Assembly: GCA_019241305.1 (NCBI GenBank)
Contig: JAFAXE010000128.1
Coordinates: forward strand, 1 to 37,056
Reading direction: 5' to 3'
Source: Vulcanimicrobiota bacterium
GTDB lineage: Bacteria; Vulcanimicrobiota; Vulcanimicrobiia; Vulcanimicrobiales; Vulcanimicrobiaceae
Length of the DNA stretch: 37,056 bases
Part shown: in pieces, positions 22,702 to 30,550 of the stretch
Numbering within the stretch: the first letter of the stretch is position 1
How the letters are laid out: every line of letters starts with the position of its first letter
Position numbers and translations under genes: made by a program
Notes under the pieces: model-generated
Told to the model about the DNA's origin: nothing
The model's database searches: none
Seen by the model: only the letters and a program-made list of their open reading frames with translations

Positions 22702-23088
22702 ATGAGAGCAACCTGGAAGCCACACGAAAAGCACGGGCGGCTGACCACCCAGAGCGATCTGCCCGATAGCGTCTTTGCCTTTCCAAAGCAACGGAAAGAA
22801 CCGCTAACGGATGCGCGCCACGTGAGAAATGCGGTCGCGCGCTTCGACCAGGTGACCGACGTTTCCGATGACGACCGAGCCCTAGCTTTCGCCAACATCA
22901 AGAAGGCAGCAAAGTATTACGACGTCGAGCTCTCCGAGAAATCATGGCATGAGCTTGGCGTGCGTCCTCAGCCTCGTCGAAAAGCGTCTGCCAAAAAAGG
23001 AGCAGCCACGCGTAAGCGGACCGGCGTCGCACGTACCGCTGCGCGAAAAGCGGCGACGACCCGCAAAAAGAAGCGCACTTCGCGCTAA
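22702..23088 (+). CDS. Small basic protein with DUF6582-like core and Lys/Arg-rich tail
   Basis: 128 residues. The core (about 1-92) reads GRLTTQSDLPDSVFAFPKQR, then KEPLTDARHVRNAVARFDQV and ALAFANIKKAAKYYDVELSE. This resembles the DUF6582 family (LPDSxFAFPkeRKEPLtDasHVRNAvARF), to my recollection, whose function is unknown. Residues ~95-128 form a highly basic Ala/Lys/Arg/Thr tail (KASAKKGAATRKRTGVARTA, then ARKAATTRKKKRTSR) like histone-H1-type or HU-type extensions, so DNA or RNA binding is plausible. No membrane segment. ATG at 22702 has AAGGG about 12 bases upstream. It converges on the diguanylate cyclase gene with 9 bases between stops. Confidence 0.75.
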   Translation: MRATWKPHEKHGRLTTQSDLPDSVFAFPKQRKEPLTDARHVRNAVARFDQVTDVSDDDRALAFANIKKAAKYYDVELSEKSWHELGVRPQPRRKASAKKGAATRKRTGVARTAARKAATTRKKKRTSR

Positions 23089-23097
23089 GACGCCGCT

Positions 23098-24003
23098 CTA
23101 GTCTGCGGTCCGGTACTTGGCACGCTTCGCGCGATACATCGCGACGTCGGCCTGTGCCAGGAGCGAATCAGCATCGGTCGCATCGTCGGGGAAGAGCGCT
23201 GAACCGACCGAGACGCCCAAAGTCACATCGAAGCGGCCGAGCGCAAACGGCTTCGTCAAGGTTTGTTCGATCCGATAGGCCACGCGCTCGAGATCGTTGC
23301 GATCGCGCACATGCTCCACGACGGCGGCGAACTCGTCGCCGCCAATGCGGGCGGCGACCCCGAAATCGCGCAGCAGCGAACGCAAACGAGTCCCCACCAT
23401 GAGCAGGACGCGGTCCCCCGCGGCATGGCCGTAGGTGTCGTTTACGGCCTTGAAGCCATCGAGATCGAAAAACAGGACGCCGTGCCGATCGCCCTCGCGT
23501 GCTGCGACGCCGAGCAGTTGCGATAAACCGTCGAAAAAGACGGCACGATTCGGCAAGTCGGTGAGCCGGTCGCGTTCGGCCAGCACGCGCATGTGGGCGT
23601 AGTCCGCCGAAAGCTTTGCGTGCTGCATGTCGCGCTGACGCATGCGGGCCACCGTCAACACGACTGCCGCAAATGCGACCGCGAGGATGAGCGCATCCAG
23701 CGGAACGCTGAGGCTTGAGGGCGGCATGACCGCAAACCAGTCGTGATCCAACGCGCTAAACACCGGCGCGATGGCGACGCCGACGAGAAACGCGATCCAC
23801 GGGCGCACGTAGTACGCCAAAACGATGAGCGGGATCGCCACGAGCGCGCCGACGTGCAGGTTGGAGGAGAGCAAGTCGAGGATGCCGAGGAAAACGATTC
23901 CAACCAGCGCCGCACCGATCGCCGACGCGCTGTGCCATTTCGCCCGTTCATCGAAAGGCGACCGAAGCCCGCGCTCTTGCGGAAGCGTCGTATTCATGCG
24001 CAT
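23098..24003 (-). CDS. Membrane diguanylate cyclase (GGDEF)
   Basis: 301 residues. N-terminal membrane module with about four helices (residues ~24-120, e.g. AALVGIVFLGILDLLSS, GALVAIPLIVLAYYV), a short coiled link, then the GGDEF domain (~140-298): DRLTDLPNRAVFFDGL, VLFFDLDGFKAVNDTYGHAA and RIGGDEF at 219-225, intact for c-di-GMP synthesis. The inhibitory I-site RxxD would fall five residues before RIGGDEF, but the sequence is RDFG, so product inhibition through that site is probably absent. The ATG (24003) overlaps the mutS stop by one base (TAATG), so translation is coupled to mutS. No EAL domain is visible in this window. Confidence 0.93.
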   Translation of the reverse strand: MRMNTTLPQERGLRSPFDERAKWHSASAIGAALVGIVFLGILDLLSSNLHVGALVAIPLIVLAYYVRPWIAFLVGVAIAPVFSALDHDWFAVMPPSSLSVPLDALILAVAFAAVVLTVARMRQRDMQHAKLSADYAHMRVLAERDRLTDLPNRAVFFDGLSQLLGVAAREGDRHGVLFFDLDGFKAVNDTYGHAAGDRVLLMVGTRLRSLLRDFGVAARIGGDEFAAVVEHVRDRNDLERVAYRIEQTLTKPFALGRFDVTLGVSVGSALFPDDATDADSLLAQADVAMYRAKRAKYRTAD

Positions 24004-26465
24004 TAGAACGCCAGCGGCAACTGCGTTTCCTCAGCGCCGGGCCGTGCCAGCCGTCCGCGAAGCGGTGCGAGCGCCTCGACCGTCGGCTCGGATGCAAGCA
24101 CCGCGGCGATCTCCCGCGCGCGGTCGATCACACCGGAGGGCAGCCCCGCCATCCGCGCGACCTCGATCCCGAACGAGCGCGAGGTACTTCCAGGGAGGAC
24201 ACGATGGGAAAACACCGGGGCTCCGAAGCGGGCGGTGTTCTCCACTGCGGTCACGTGATAGTTGGCAACGAGCGGCCAACGGTCCCCGAGTGTGGTGAGT
24301 TCATGGAAGTGCGTCGCAAACAGCACGAGCGGCGCGCTTTCTTCGAGGCCGAGGAGATATTCGCAAATTGCCTGTGCGATCGAGAGTCCATCTGCCGTCC
24401 CCGTCCCACGCCCCACCTCATCGATGAGCAAGAGACTTCGCCGCGCGCAACTGCGTAAGATGTTCGACGCTTCGGCCATCTCGACGTAAAAGGTCGACTG
24501 GCCAGAGGCAAGATCGTCGCCCGCACCGATGCGCGTGAAGATGCGATCGACCGGACCGAGCGACATCTCGGCGGCAGGGACGAACGAACCCATTTGGGCG
24601 AGGACGACGAGGAGTGCCGTTTGCCGTAAAAACGTCGATTTGCCGCCCATGTTGGGGCCGGTCAAGAGCAGAAAACGGTCCGCGCGTTCGCCAAGATGGA
24701 CGTCGTTTGGGACGAACGCCACGTCGACCATCGCTTCCATTACGGGATGGCGGCCATCCCGTACGTCGATGCGGCTCTCGTCCAGAAACGCCGGTCGACG
24801 GTAGCCGCGTTCACCCGCAACCTCTGCTAACGAACAGTACACGTCCAGTTCGGCCATCGCCCCAGCCGTCGACAGAAACTCGTCGACCTGTTCCGCGAGC
24901 GTCGCGACGAGTTCTTCGTAAAGCGCCTCTTCGAGTCGCCGTTGCCGGGATTCTGCGCTCGCAATCGCGATCTCCAGTTCCTTCAGCTCCGGCGTGACAA
25001 ACCGTTCGCCGCTCGTCAGCGTTTGGCGACGCACGTAATCGGGCGGGACAAGCGCGAGGTTGCTCTTACTCACTTCGATCGAATAGCCGAAGGCACTCGC
25101 ATATTTGACCTTCAGCTGTTTGATGCCCGTTCTCCGTCGTTCCCGTTCCTCGAGCGCGGCGAGCTGTTCGCGAGCTTCGGCTCGCAGCGCGACGCACTCG
25201 GCGATTTCAGCGGAAGCTTCCGGCCGAATGACGCCGCCGTCCGAGAGCGCGATCGGCGGCTCATCGACCAGCCTCTTCTGCAACATCCCGAGCGCTTTGC
25301 CGGGATCGACCATCGCATCGCCAAGTGCATGCAGCGGCGGCTCCAGAACCTCGCGCAGTGGTTCCACGAGCAGGAGTGTGCGCCGTAGCGAGGCGAGATC
25401 GCGCGGCAACGCCTTGCGAAAGCGAACCTTTTGCGCGAGCCGTTCCAGATCGAGCGCTTCGTGCAACAGTTCCTGCATCCGGGCACGGCCAGGATAATTT
25501 CCAACGAGTGACTCCACACGATCCGCTCGCACTTCGATCGCGCGTCGGTCCACGAGCGGCGAGAGAATCCAGCGCGCCAAAAGCCGCGATCCCATTGCGG
25601 TCTTGCACCGATCCAGCGTGCGCAGCAGCGTTGCACGTGGATTCGCGCCTTGTGTCTTGGTCAGTTCCAAGTGCTTGCGCGCTTGCGCATCGAGAACGAG
25701 AAACGCTCGAGACCGGTAGAATTCCGGACTGCGTAACGACGCCCCGCTGTGAGCGACACCCACGCGACGCGCGAAAGCCCCTAGTGCATCGAGCGCGCGA
25801 TGCATCGCCAAAGATTCGTCGAGCGAAAAACCTTGCGCTTGCGGACGCTCGCGCGTTTCCACCGCTGCCAGTGCCGACGAACCAACGCGCACTCCCGGAA
25901 ACGCTTCGGTGATCGCGTCGCGAACGTCAGCGGAGACGTCCGCGACGACCTCAGCGGGCTCCAACCGTGCGAGTTCCGCAACCACGTCGTCCAAGCTGGC
26001 TGGGCCGCTGTAGGCGGTCGCGGCGGCATACCCGGTGGACAGGTCAGCATGGGCGACGGCGAGTGCATCGCCGAGGCCCGTGATCGCTGCCAGGTAATTG
26101 TTGCGCGCGCGGTCGAGCAGGTGTTCTTCGATGAGCGTCCCCGGCGTGACGATGCGGACGACATCGCGGCGTGTCAGGCGGTTTGGGACCGGCGCTTCGA
26201 GCTGTTCCGCCAGAGCGACGACGCGCTGCTGCGCGACCAGCTTCGCGAGATAGCCGTCGAGCGCATGATGCGGCACCCCGGCCATCGGAATGCGTTCGCC
26301 GCCCGCTTCCTTCGACGTGAGCGTGATCGAAAGCAGGCGCGCGATGACTTCCGCATCGGTCCCATAGGCTTCGTAGAAGTCGCCGACGCGTGCGAGCAGG
26401 ATCGCCTCGGGATGGCGAGCCTTCATCCCGAAATACTGTCCGAAGAGCGGTGGAAGTGTGCTCAA
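24003..26465 (-). CDS. mutS: DNA mismatch repair protein MutS
   Basis: 820 residues. Recognises mismatches and with MutL starts repair. The mismatch-contacting Phe-Tyr-Glu is F30-Y31-E32 in LARVGDFYEAYG; domains I-IV fill 30-590. The ATPase domain has Walker A TGPNMGGKST (~602-611), Walker B SLLLIDEVGRGTGT (D682/E683) and the signature ATHFHEL, then the helix-turn-helix dimer part (LPGSTSRSFGIEVARMAGLP). The tail is short (about 70 residues after the ATPase motifs), with the C-terminal end QLPLAF. Start TTG at 26465 overlaps the miaB stop as TTGA and gives MSTLPPLFGQYF, the usual N-terminus of MutS; the first in-frame ATG is at residue 14. Coupled downstream to a GGDEF gene. Confidence 0.97.
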   Translation of the reverse strand: MSTLPPLFGQYFGMKARHPEAILLARVGDFYEAYGTDAEVIARLLSITLTSKEAGGERIPMAGVPHHALDGYLAKLVAQQRVVALAEQLEAPVPNRLTRRDVVRIVTPGTLIEEHLLDRARNNYLAAITGLGDALAVAHADLSTGYAAATAYSGPASLDDVVAELARLEPAEVVADVSADVRDAITEAFPGVRVGSSALAAVETRERPQAQGFSLDESLAMHRALDALGAFARRVGVAHSGASLRSPEFYRSRAFLVLDAQARKHLELTKTQGANPRATLLRTLDRCKTAMGSRLLARWILSPLVDRRAIEVRADRVESLVGNYPGRARMQELLHEALDLERLAQKVRFRKALPRDLASLRRTLLLVEPLREVLEPPLHALGDAMVDPGKALGMLQKRLVDEPPIALSDGGVIRPEASAEIAECVALRAEAREQLAALEERERRRTGIKQLKVKYASAFGYSIEVSKSNLALVPPDYVRRQTLTSGERFVTPELKELEIAIASAESRQRRLEEALYEELVATLAEQVDEFLSTAGAMAELDVYCSLAEVAGERGYRRPAFLDESRIDVRDGRHPVMEAMVDVAFVPNDVHLGERADRFLLLTGPNMGGKSTFLRQTALLVVLAQMGSFVPAAEMSLGPVDRIFTRIGAGDDLASGQSTFYVEMAEASNILRSCARRSLLLIDEVGRGTGTADGLSIAQAICEYLLGLEESAPLVLFATHFHELTTLGDRWPLVANYHVTAVENTARFGAPVFSHRVLPGSTSRSFGIEVARMAGLPSGVIDRAREIAAVLASEPTVEALAPLRGRLARPGAEETQLPLAF

Positions 26466-27868
26466 GCGACGTGAATGAGATCGATCACGTCCCGAGGATA
26501 AACCTTTTCCGCTTCTGCGTCGAAATTCGCTGCGAGTCCGACGACCCGGCCCGAACACCCCCACACCCGCGAATCCTCGACCGCCACGTCAATCCAGGGT
26601 AATGCGACGAAGCGTTCCTGCTCCGTCCCGGACGCCGGCGCGATGACCGTGACGTTGTCCATTGTTTTGGCGGCGATCTTGGCGCGATCTTTGCGCGATG
26701 GGCCTTGCACGAGCGCTCGTACGACCGTGCCGGTTTTTTTTGCGTGGTACGCTCGGATGCCCCGTTCGACGACCTCGATGAGCCGGTGCAGCCGCTCATT
26801 CGCCACTTCGGCCGGAATTTGTTCCCAACGCGCTGCCGGCGTTCCACGCCGCGGCGAATAGACGAACATGAACGCCTGGGCGAACTGCATCTCCTCGCAA
26901 AGGAGAAGCGTTTGTGCAAAATCTTCCTCGGTTTCGGACGGGAAGCCGACGATGAGGTCGGTCGTCAGCGCCCAACCGGGGCAGTGTTTGCGAAATGCCG
27001 CGACGCGAGCCCGGTAATCCGCGACCGTATACTTGCGGTTCATGCGTCGCAGCACGGCATCCGAGCCGGACTGAACGGGGAGGTGAAAGCGAGGGTTCAG
27101 TTTCGCGTGGGCGCCCAACGTACGTGCGAGTTTCTCGGTGCAATCCTTCGGATGCGACGTCACGAAGGTAAGGCGTTCGACGCAGTCGAGCTGTACGACC
27201 CTCTCCAGCAAGTCCGCGAAATCTGCGCCCGTTGCGGAATCGCGATACGCATTAACGGTTTGTCCTACCAGCATCACCTCGCGAGCGCCTCGCGACGCGG
27301 CCACCTCCACGTCGGAAAGGATCTCCGGCATGGGCCGATGATCGAAACGTCCGCGCACATGCGGCACGATGCAGAAGGTACAGTAGTAAGAACAGCCCCG
27401 TTGCACGGTAACAAACGCACGCAACGGCGAAAAGGCATCGGCGATGCAGTCTGCCTTGCCACCAAGGCTGTCGACCAGCAAGCGTTCCTCAGTCTTCCCA
27501 TCGGTCCGGAACTCGGGACGCCAGGCTGCGAGCGCATCGCCGAGGCGTGCCAGCTCGCTCGTCCCAAAGACCGCATCGACGTGCGGCGCCACTCCGGGAA
27601 TGCGCTCACGATCCTGTTCGGCGAGACAGCCACAGACGACGAGTTTGAGCGAGGGATCGGCGCGTTTGAGCGCACGGAAATGTTGCATTCGTCCGTATGC
27701 ACGGCGTTCCGCGTTGTCCCGAACGGTGCACGTATTGAGCACGACGACGCTGGCCTCACGCGGCTCGGCAACGACGACGTAGCCGGCCGCGGTCGCGCGG
27801 TCGGCGATTTCCTGCGAGTCGGCTTCATTCATCTGGCAGCCGAAGGTCTCAATGTAGAGGCCCGCCAT
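26462..27868 (-). CDS. miaB: tRNA-2-methylthio-N6-dimethylallyladenosine synthase
   Basis: 468 residues. Radical SAM methylthiotransferase that turns i6A37 (made by MiaA) into ms2i6A37. N-terminal UPF0004 domain with the three cysteines that bind the auxiliary 4Fe-4S cluster (ETFGCQMNEADSQ, NTCTVRD, CGCLAEQ), the radical SAM core with RGCSYYCTFCIVPHVRGR (CX3CX2C), LVGQTVNAYRD, LPVQSGSDAVLRRMNRKYT, and a C-terminal TRAM domain (GTVVRALVQGPSRKDRAK). It is divergent from an S53 protease gene, with a 137-base gap that may hold both promoters. Confidence 0.97.
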   Translation of the reverse strand: MAGLYIETFGCQMNEADSQEIADRATAAGYVVVAEPREASVVVLNTCTVRDNAERRAYGRMQHFRALKRADPSLKLVVCGCLAEQDRERIPGVAPHVDAVFGTSELARLGDALAAWRPEFRTDGKTEERLLVDSLGGKADCIADAFSPLRAFVTVQRGCSYYCTFCIVPHVRGRFDHRPMPEILSDVEVAASRGAREVMLVGQTVNAYRDSATGADFADLLERVVQLDCVERLTFVTSHPKDCTEKLARTLGAHAKLNPRFHLPVQSGSDAVLRRMNRKYTVADYRARVAAFRKHCPGWALTTDLIVGFPSETEEDFAQTLLLCEEMQFAQAFMFVYSPRRGTPAARWEQIPAEVANERLHRLIEVVERGIRAYHAKKTGTVVRALVQGPSRKDRAKIAAKTMDNVTVIAPASGTEQERFVALPWIDVAVEDSRVWGCSGRVVGLAANFDAEAEKVYPRDVIDLIHVA

Positions 27869-27943
27869 GCACAGTGGTACCGCATCGACGCGTCGCTGGC
27901 CTTTGGCATAGAGTCCTCAACCGGGACGGGCTTCACGCGCTTC

Positions 27944-27963
27944 GCGGGGGAGGCTTCCCCCGC
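27944..27963. repeat. Strong GC hairpin upstream of an S53 protease gene
   Basis: GCGGGGG-AGGCTT-CCCCCGC, a perfect 7-bp GC stem with a 6-base loop at 27944-27963, lies about 45 bases before the start of the S53 protease gene. In the leader it could act as an mRNA-structure or attenuation element. Confidence 0.4.
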
Positions 27964-28005
27964 GGCACCGGTAAAGCGCGAACGTATCGGGCGAACCCCG
28001 AGAGA

Positions 28006-29640
28006 ATGGAGAACAGTCCTTTGAAAGTTCACTCTTTGTTAGGAGCGATGCTCCTCTTGAGTGCGGTCATCGTCGTCCCCCCACTTGCCGCACCTGCTCG
28101 CGCTGCCACGCTCGTGGACGGAGTCGTGCGCGCGGACGTGCGAGATCTCGGCAGAGCCGATGCGCGCATGCCGGTATCCTTTACCGTTGGCCTACGCTAC
28201 CGTCACGAAGCCGAACTGGAACGACTCGTCGAAGCGCAGACAAATCGCAATTCCCCCCTCTACCGACAGTTCTTGAGCAACGCACAATTCAACGATTACT
28301 TTGCACCGGCGACGGGCGACTATGCCCGCGTCGTTTTATCGTTGCGGCGGGCGGGGTTCGCGGTGGCGATCTCCGACAACCGGACGACCGTTCGGGCGAC
28401 GGGAACGACCGGAGCGGCGGAACGATACTTCACCGCGGAGATTCATCGGGTCGTACAAGCGGGTTACGGCATCCGTTATGGGAACGTGCGGACCGCGCTG
28501 ATTCCACGACAGATCGCCGACGTAGCCGATGTCGTGATTGGGCTCAACAATCTTCACGCGGCGACTCCCGACCATTTCTTCGTGCCGGCGTCTCGCGTGC
28601 GTCCTGATAAACTTCACGGCCCGCTGCTTGGCCCGAACGGCGGATACGGGCCGTTCGCGATTGCGCAGGCCTACGACTATCCCGTCCAACACGGTTTTGA
28701 CGGAAAAGGGCACGCCGTTGCGATCGCCATCGACTACGACTCGTCGGATAGCGACCTCGCGGCGTTCACGAAATTTTTCAACGTCAAGAGAACGGGGAAG
28801 ACGTTCCATGTCCCCGTCGATGGCGGCCAGCCGTACGACCCCAACGGCAGCGTGGAATCCACGCTCGACACCGAGACGGTGGGCAGCCTCGATCCCGGCG
28901 CTGACATGTACGTCTACAATTTTGGTGCAGCTTTCACGTTCCAAGAGATCAGCGACGCCTACAATAAGGCCGTCTCCGACAATAAGGTCGATGATGTGAG
29001 CTCGAGTTTCGGCCTGTGCGAGGACGACTCCCCACGAAGCTTCAACACCCTGGTCAACAAAATCACGAAGCAAGGTGCCGCCAAGGGCATCACGTTCAAC
29101 GCAAGCACCGGCGATTTTGGCCGCGGCGGGAAATGTTCTGATGGAACCGGACAAGACGTGCCGGCCGTGCTAACGTATTTCATTTCGGTGGGCGGTGCCG
29201 ACCCGAACATCGACAGCCACGGCAAGCTTGTCAGTGAAAACGAGGACTCGGGTTCCGGTGGCGGTCCTTCGGATATCTTCAAAATCCCCAGCTACCAGAA
29301 GGGCTTGCCCGGAATCTTCTCGACGACGAAGCGCAACATTCCCGACGTGTCGGGACCGTACTTGCCCGATGCGTTTTACATCAACGGGCAGTGGGGTCAA
29401 ATCGGCGGTACCTCGTGGGCATCGCCGGCGACGGCCGCCTTCATCGCTCAAGCGAACCAGGTTGACGGCAAGCGCCTCGGGTTTGCGAACCCGCACATCT
29501 ACGCCGCCTTCAAGGCGAACGGCTATAAGGACTTCAACGACGTGACGGTCGGTAACAACGGTATTGCATGCACGACGGGCTACGACGATTGCAGCGGTAT
29601 CGGGACGCTCAAAGGCTTCCCCCTCGCCGGCGCGCTCTAA
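28006..29640 (+). CDS. Secreted S53 (kumamolisin/sedolisin-type) serine-carboxyl protease
   Basis: 544 residues from ATG 28006; a TTG at 28021 with GGAG nine bases upstream is an equally good start and yields a clean Sec signal (MKVHSLLGAMLLLSAVIVVP, cleavage after ARA). Propeptide (~45-185): PVSFTVGLRYRHEAELERLV, SPLYRQFLSNAQFNDYFAP (pro-kumamolisin activation domain). Catalytic domain (~210-544): E284 and D288 in SVESTLDTETVG, D370 in FNASTGDFGRG (oxyanion hole), nucleophile S470 in GTSWASPATAA, and a Ca2+ site in the terminal GYDDCSGIGT. S53 enzymes are subtilisin-fold endopeptidases usually acting at acidic pH. It is followed by a strong bidirectional terminator. Confidence 0.93.
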   Translation: MENSPLKVHSLLGAMLLLSAVIVVPPLAAPARAATLVDGVVRADVRDLGRADARMPVSFTVGLRYRHEAELERLVEAQTNRNSPLYRQFLSNAQFNDYFAPATGDYARVVLSLRRAGFAVAISDNRTTVRATGTTGAAERYFTAEIHRVVQAGYGIRYGNVRTALIPRQIADVADVVIGLNNLHAATPDHFFVPASRVRPDKLHGPLLGPNGGYGPFAIAQAYDYPVQHGFDGKGHAVAIAIDYDSSDSDLAAFTKFFNVKRTGKTFHVPVDGGQPYDPNGSVESTLDTETVGSLDPGADMYVYNFGAAFTFQEISDAYNKAVSDNKVDDVSSSFGLCEDDSPRSFNTLVNKITKQGAAKGITFNASTGDFGRGGKCSDGTGQDVPAVLTYFISVGGADPNIDSHGKLVSENEDSGSGGGPSDIFKIPSYQKGLPGIFSTTKRNIPDVSGPYLPDAFYINGQWGQIGGTSWASPATAAFIAQANQVDGKRLGFANPHIYAAFKANGYKDFNDVTVGNNGIACTTGYDDCSGIGTLKGFPLAGAL

Positions 29641-29650
29641 TGACGATTCG

Positions 29651-29674
29651 GCTGAGGGGCTTACGCCCCTCAGC
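29651..29674. terminator. Bidirectional terminator
   Basis: Perfect 10-bp stem (GCTGAGGGGC at 29651-29660, GCCCCTCAGC at 29665-29674) with loop TTAC. On the plus strand it is followed by TATTTCGCTTT, a weak T tract. It lies between two convergent genes and overlaps the stop of the PEGA gene. Confidence 0.8.
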
Positions 29675-30459
29675 TATTTCGCTTTACTCGCGGTCAGCCG
29701 CGTGAGCAGCGCTAGGGGAAGGTACAGTTTTCCTTTGATGCGCGACGGTGCTGCATCGTAAGACACCGGTGTACCATCGAACCGCATCGCCGCCTCACCA
29801 AGCGTTCCCATCGCCTGATGGCCGCCGTAGCGAACCATCACCTTCTTTCCGCTTACCGAATAGGCGTCGTCGGGGAGGAACTCTTCAGCAGGCGCGACGA
29901 TCCCCATGGCGCGTGGTGCACTGAGCGCGTCGGCGAAAACAACCTCGGTCGTCGTATCGGCGTAGATCGTAAAGGTTCTCGTCACTTTCCGCGCGCCCGT
30001 CGTGATGACGGCAACGTGGGTTCCCGCTGCCAGCGATATGGAGCCACCGGATTCACGGACGGCCTGGCCATCGATCGCAATTCGCGCATCGCCCGCAAGC
30101 CCGTGTAGCGTGACGCTGCCGAAGGCATGCAGCGAACTCGCCTTTTTGGTATCGAGGCGCATGCGATAACTGACCATCGCCGTCGAGCCGGAATTGACGT
30201 CGAGATCGGCTTCCTGCATGAGCCATCCGGCTTTGGTCAGCGTCACGGCATGATGGCCGGCAGAAAGCGCATCGACTAACACCGGACTTTTGCCTACGTA
30301 CGTTCCGTCGATCCAAACGTTGACGCCGCTGGGCAGCGTGCTCAGGTACGCGCCCCCGTAGCCCTGTGCCGCCGTAGCGCGTACCGCAAAAAGCACGACG
30401 ATAGCGAGGGCGAGCAATAGCGCCGCCATCCTTGCAGCGTATCGGCCGGCCGAAAGCAT
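29674..30459 (-). CDS. Exported PEGA-domain protein
   Basis: 261 residues. Signal or membrane anchor MAALLLALAIVVLFAVRATA (from an internal Met at residue 11). A PEGA domain (~35-105) with YLSTLPSGVNVWIDGTYVGK then SPVLVDALSAGHHAVTLTKA, the beta-sandwich repeat typical of surface proteins. A second, similar segment (SSLHAFGSVTLHGLAGDARI) may be another beta module. The C-terminal ~80 residues (DDAYSVSGKKVMVRYGGHQA, RIKGKLYLPLALLTRL) resemble the stalk-like 'copper amine oxidase N-terminal' modules used by secreted proteins. No catalytic site seen. ATG at 30459; divergent from der with 91 bases between. Confidence 0.75.
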   Translation of the reverse strand: MLSAGRYAARMAALLLALAIVVLFAVRATAAQGYGGAYLSTLPSGVNVWIDGTYVGKSPVLVDALSAGHHAVTLTKAGWLMQEADLDVNSGSTAMVSYRMRLDTKKASSLHAFGSVTLHGLAGDARIAIDGQAVRESGGSISLAAGTHVAVITTGARKVTRTFTIYADTTTEVVFADALSAPRAMGIVAPAEEFLPDDAYSVSGKKVMVRYGGHQAMGTLGEAAMRFDGTPVSYDAAPSRIKGKLYLPLALLTRLTASKAK

Positions 30460-30550
30460 CGCCGTGCACTTCGCCTCCTTGGGCCACACGCCCGCTTCGT
30501 GCGAGGCACAGCGAAGCGATGCATGGGCGGCACGGCGAACGAACGGTTGC

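Noticed and set aside
27876-27900. T-box leader before the S53 gene (TGGTACCGC)
   Set aside because: Only a chance match to the antiterminator sequence; there is no specifier loop, and upstream DNA is miaB coding sequence on the other strand.
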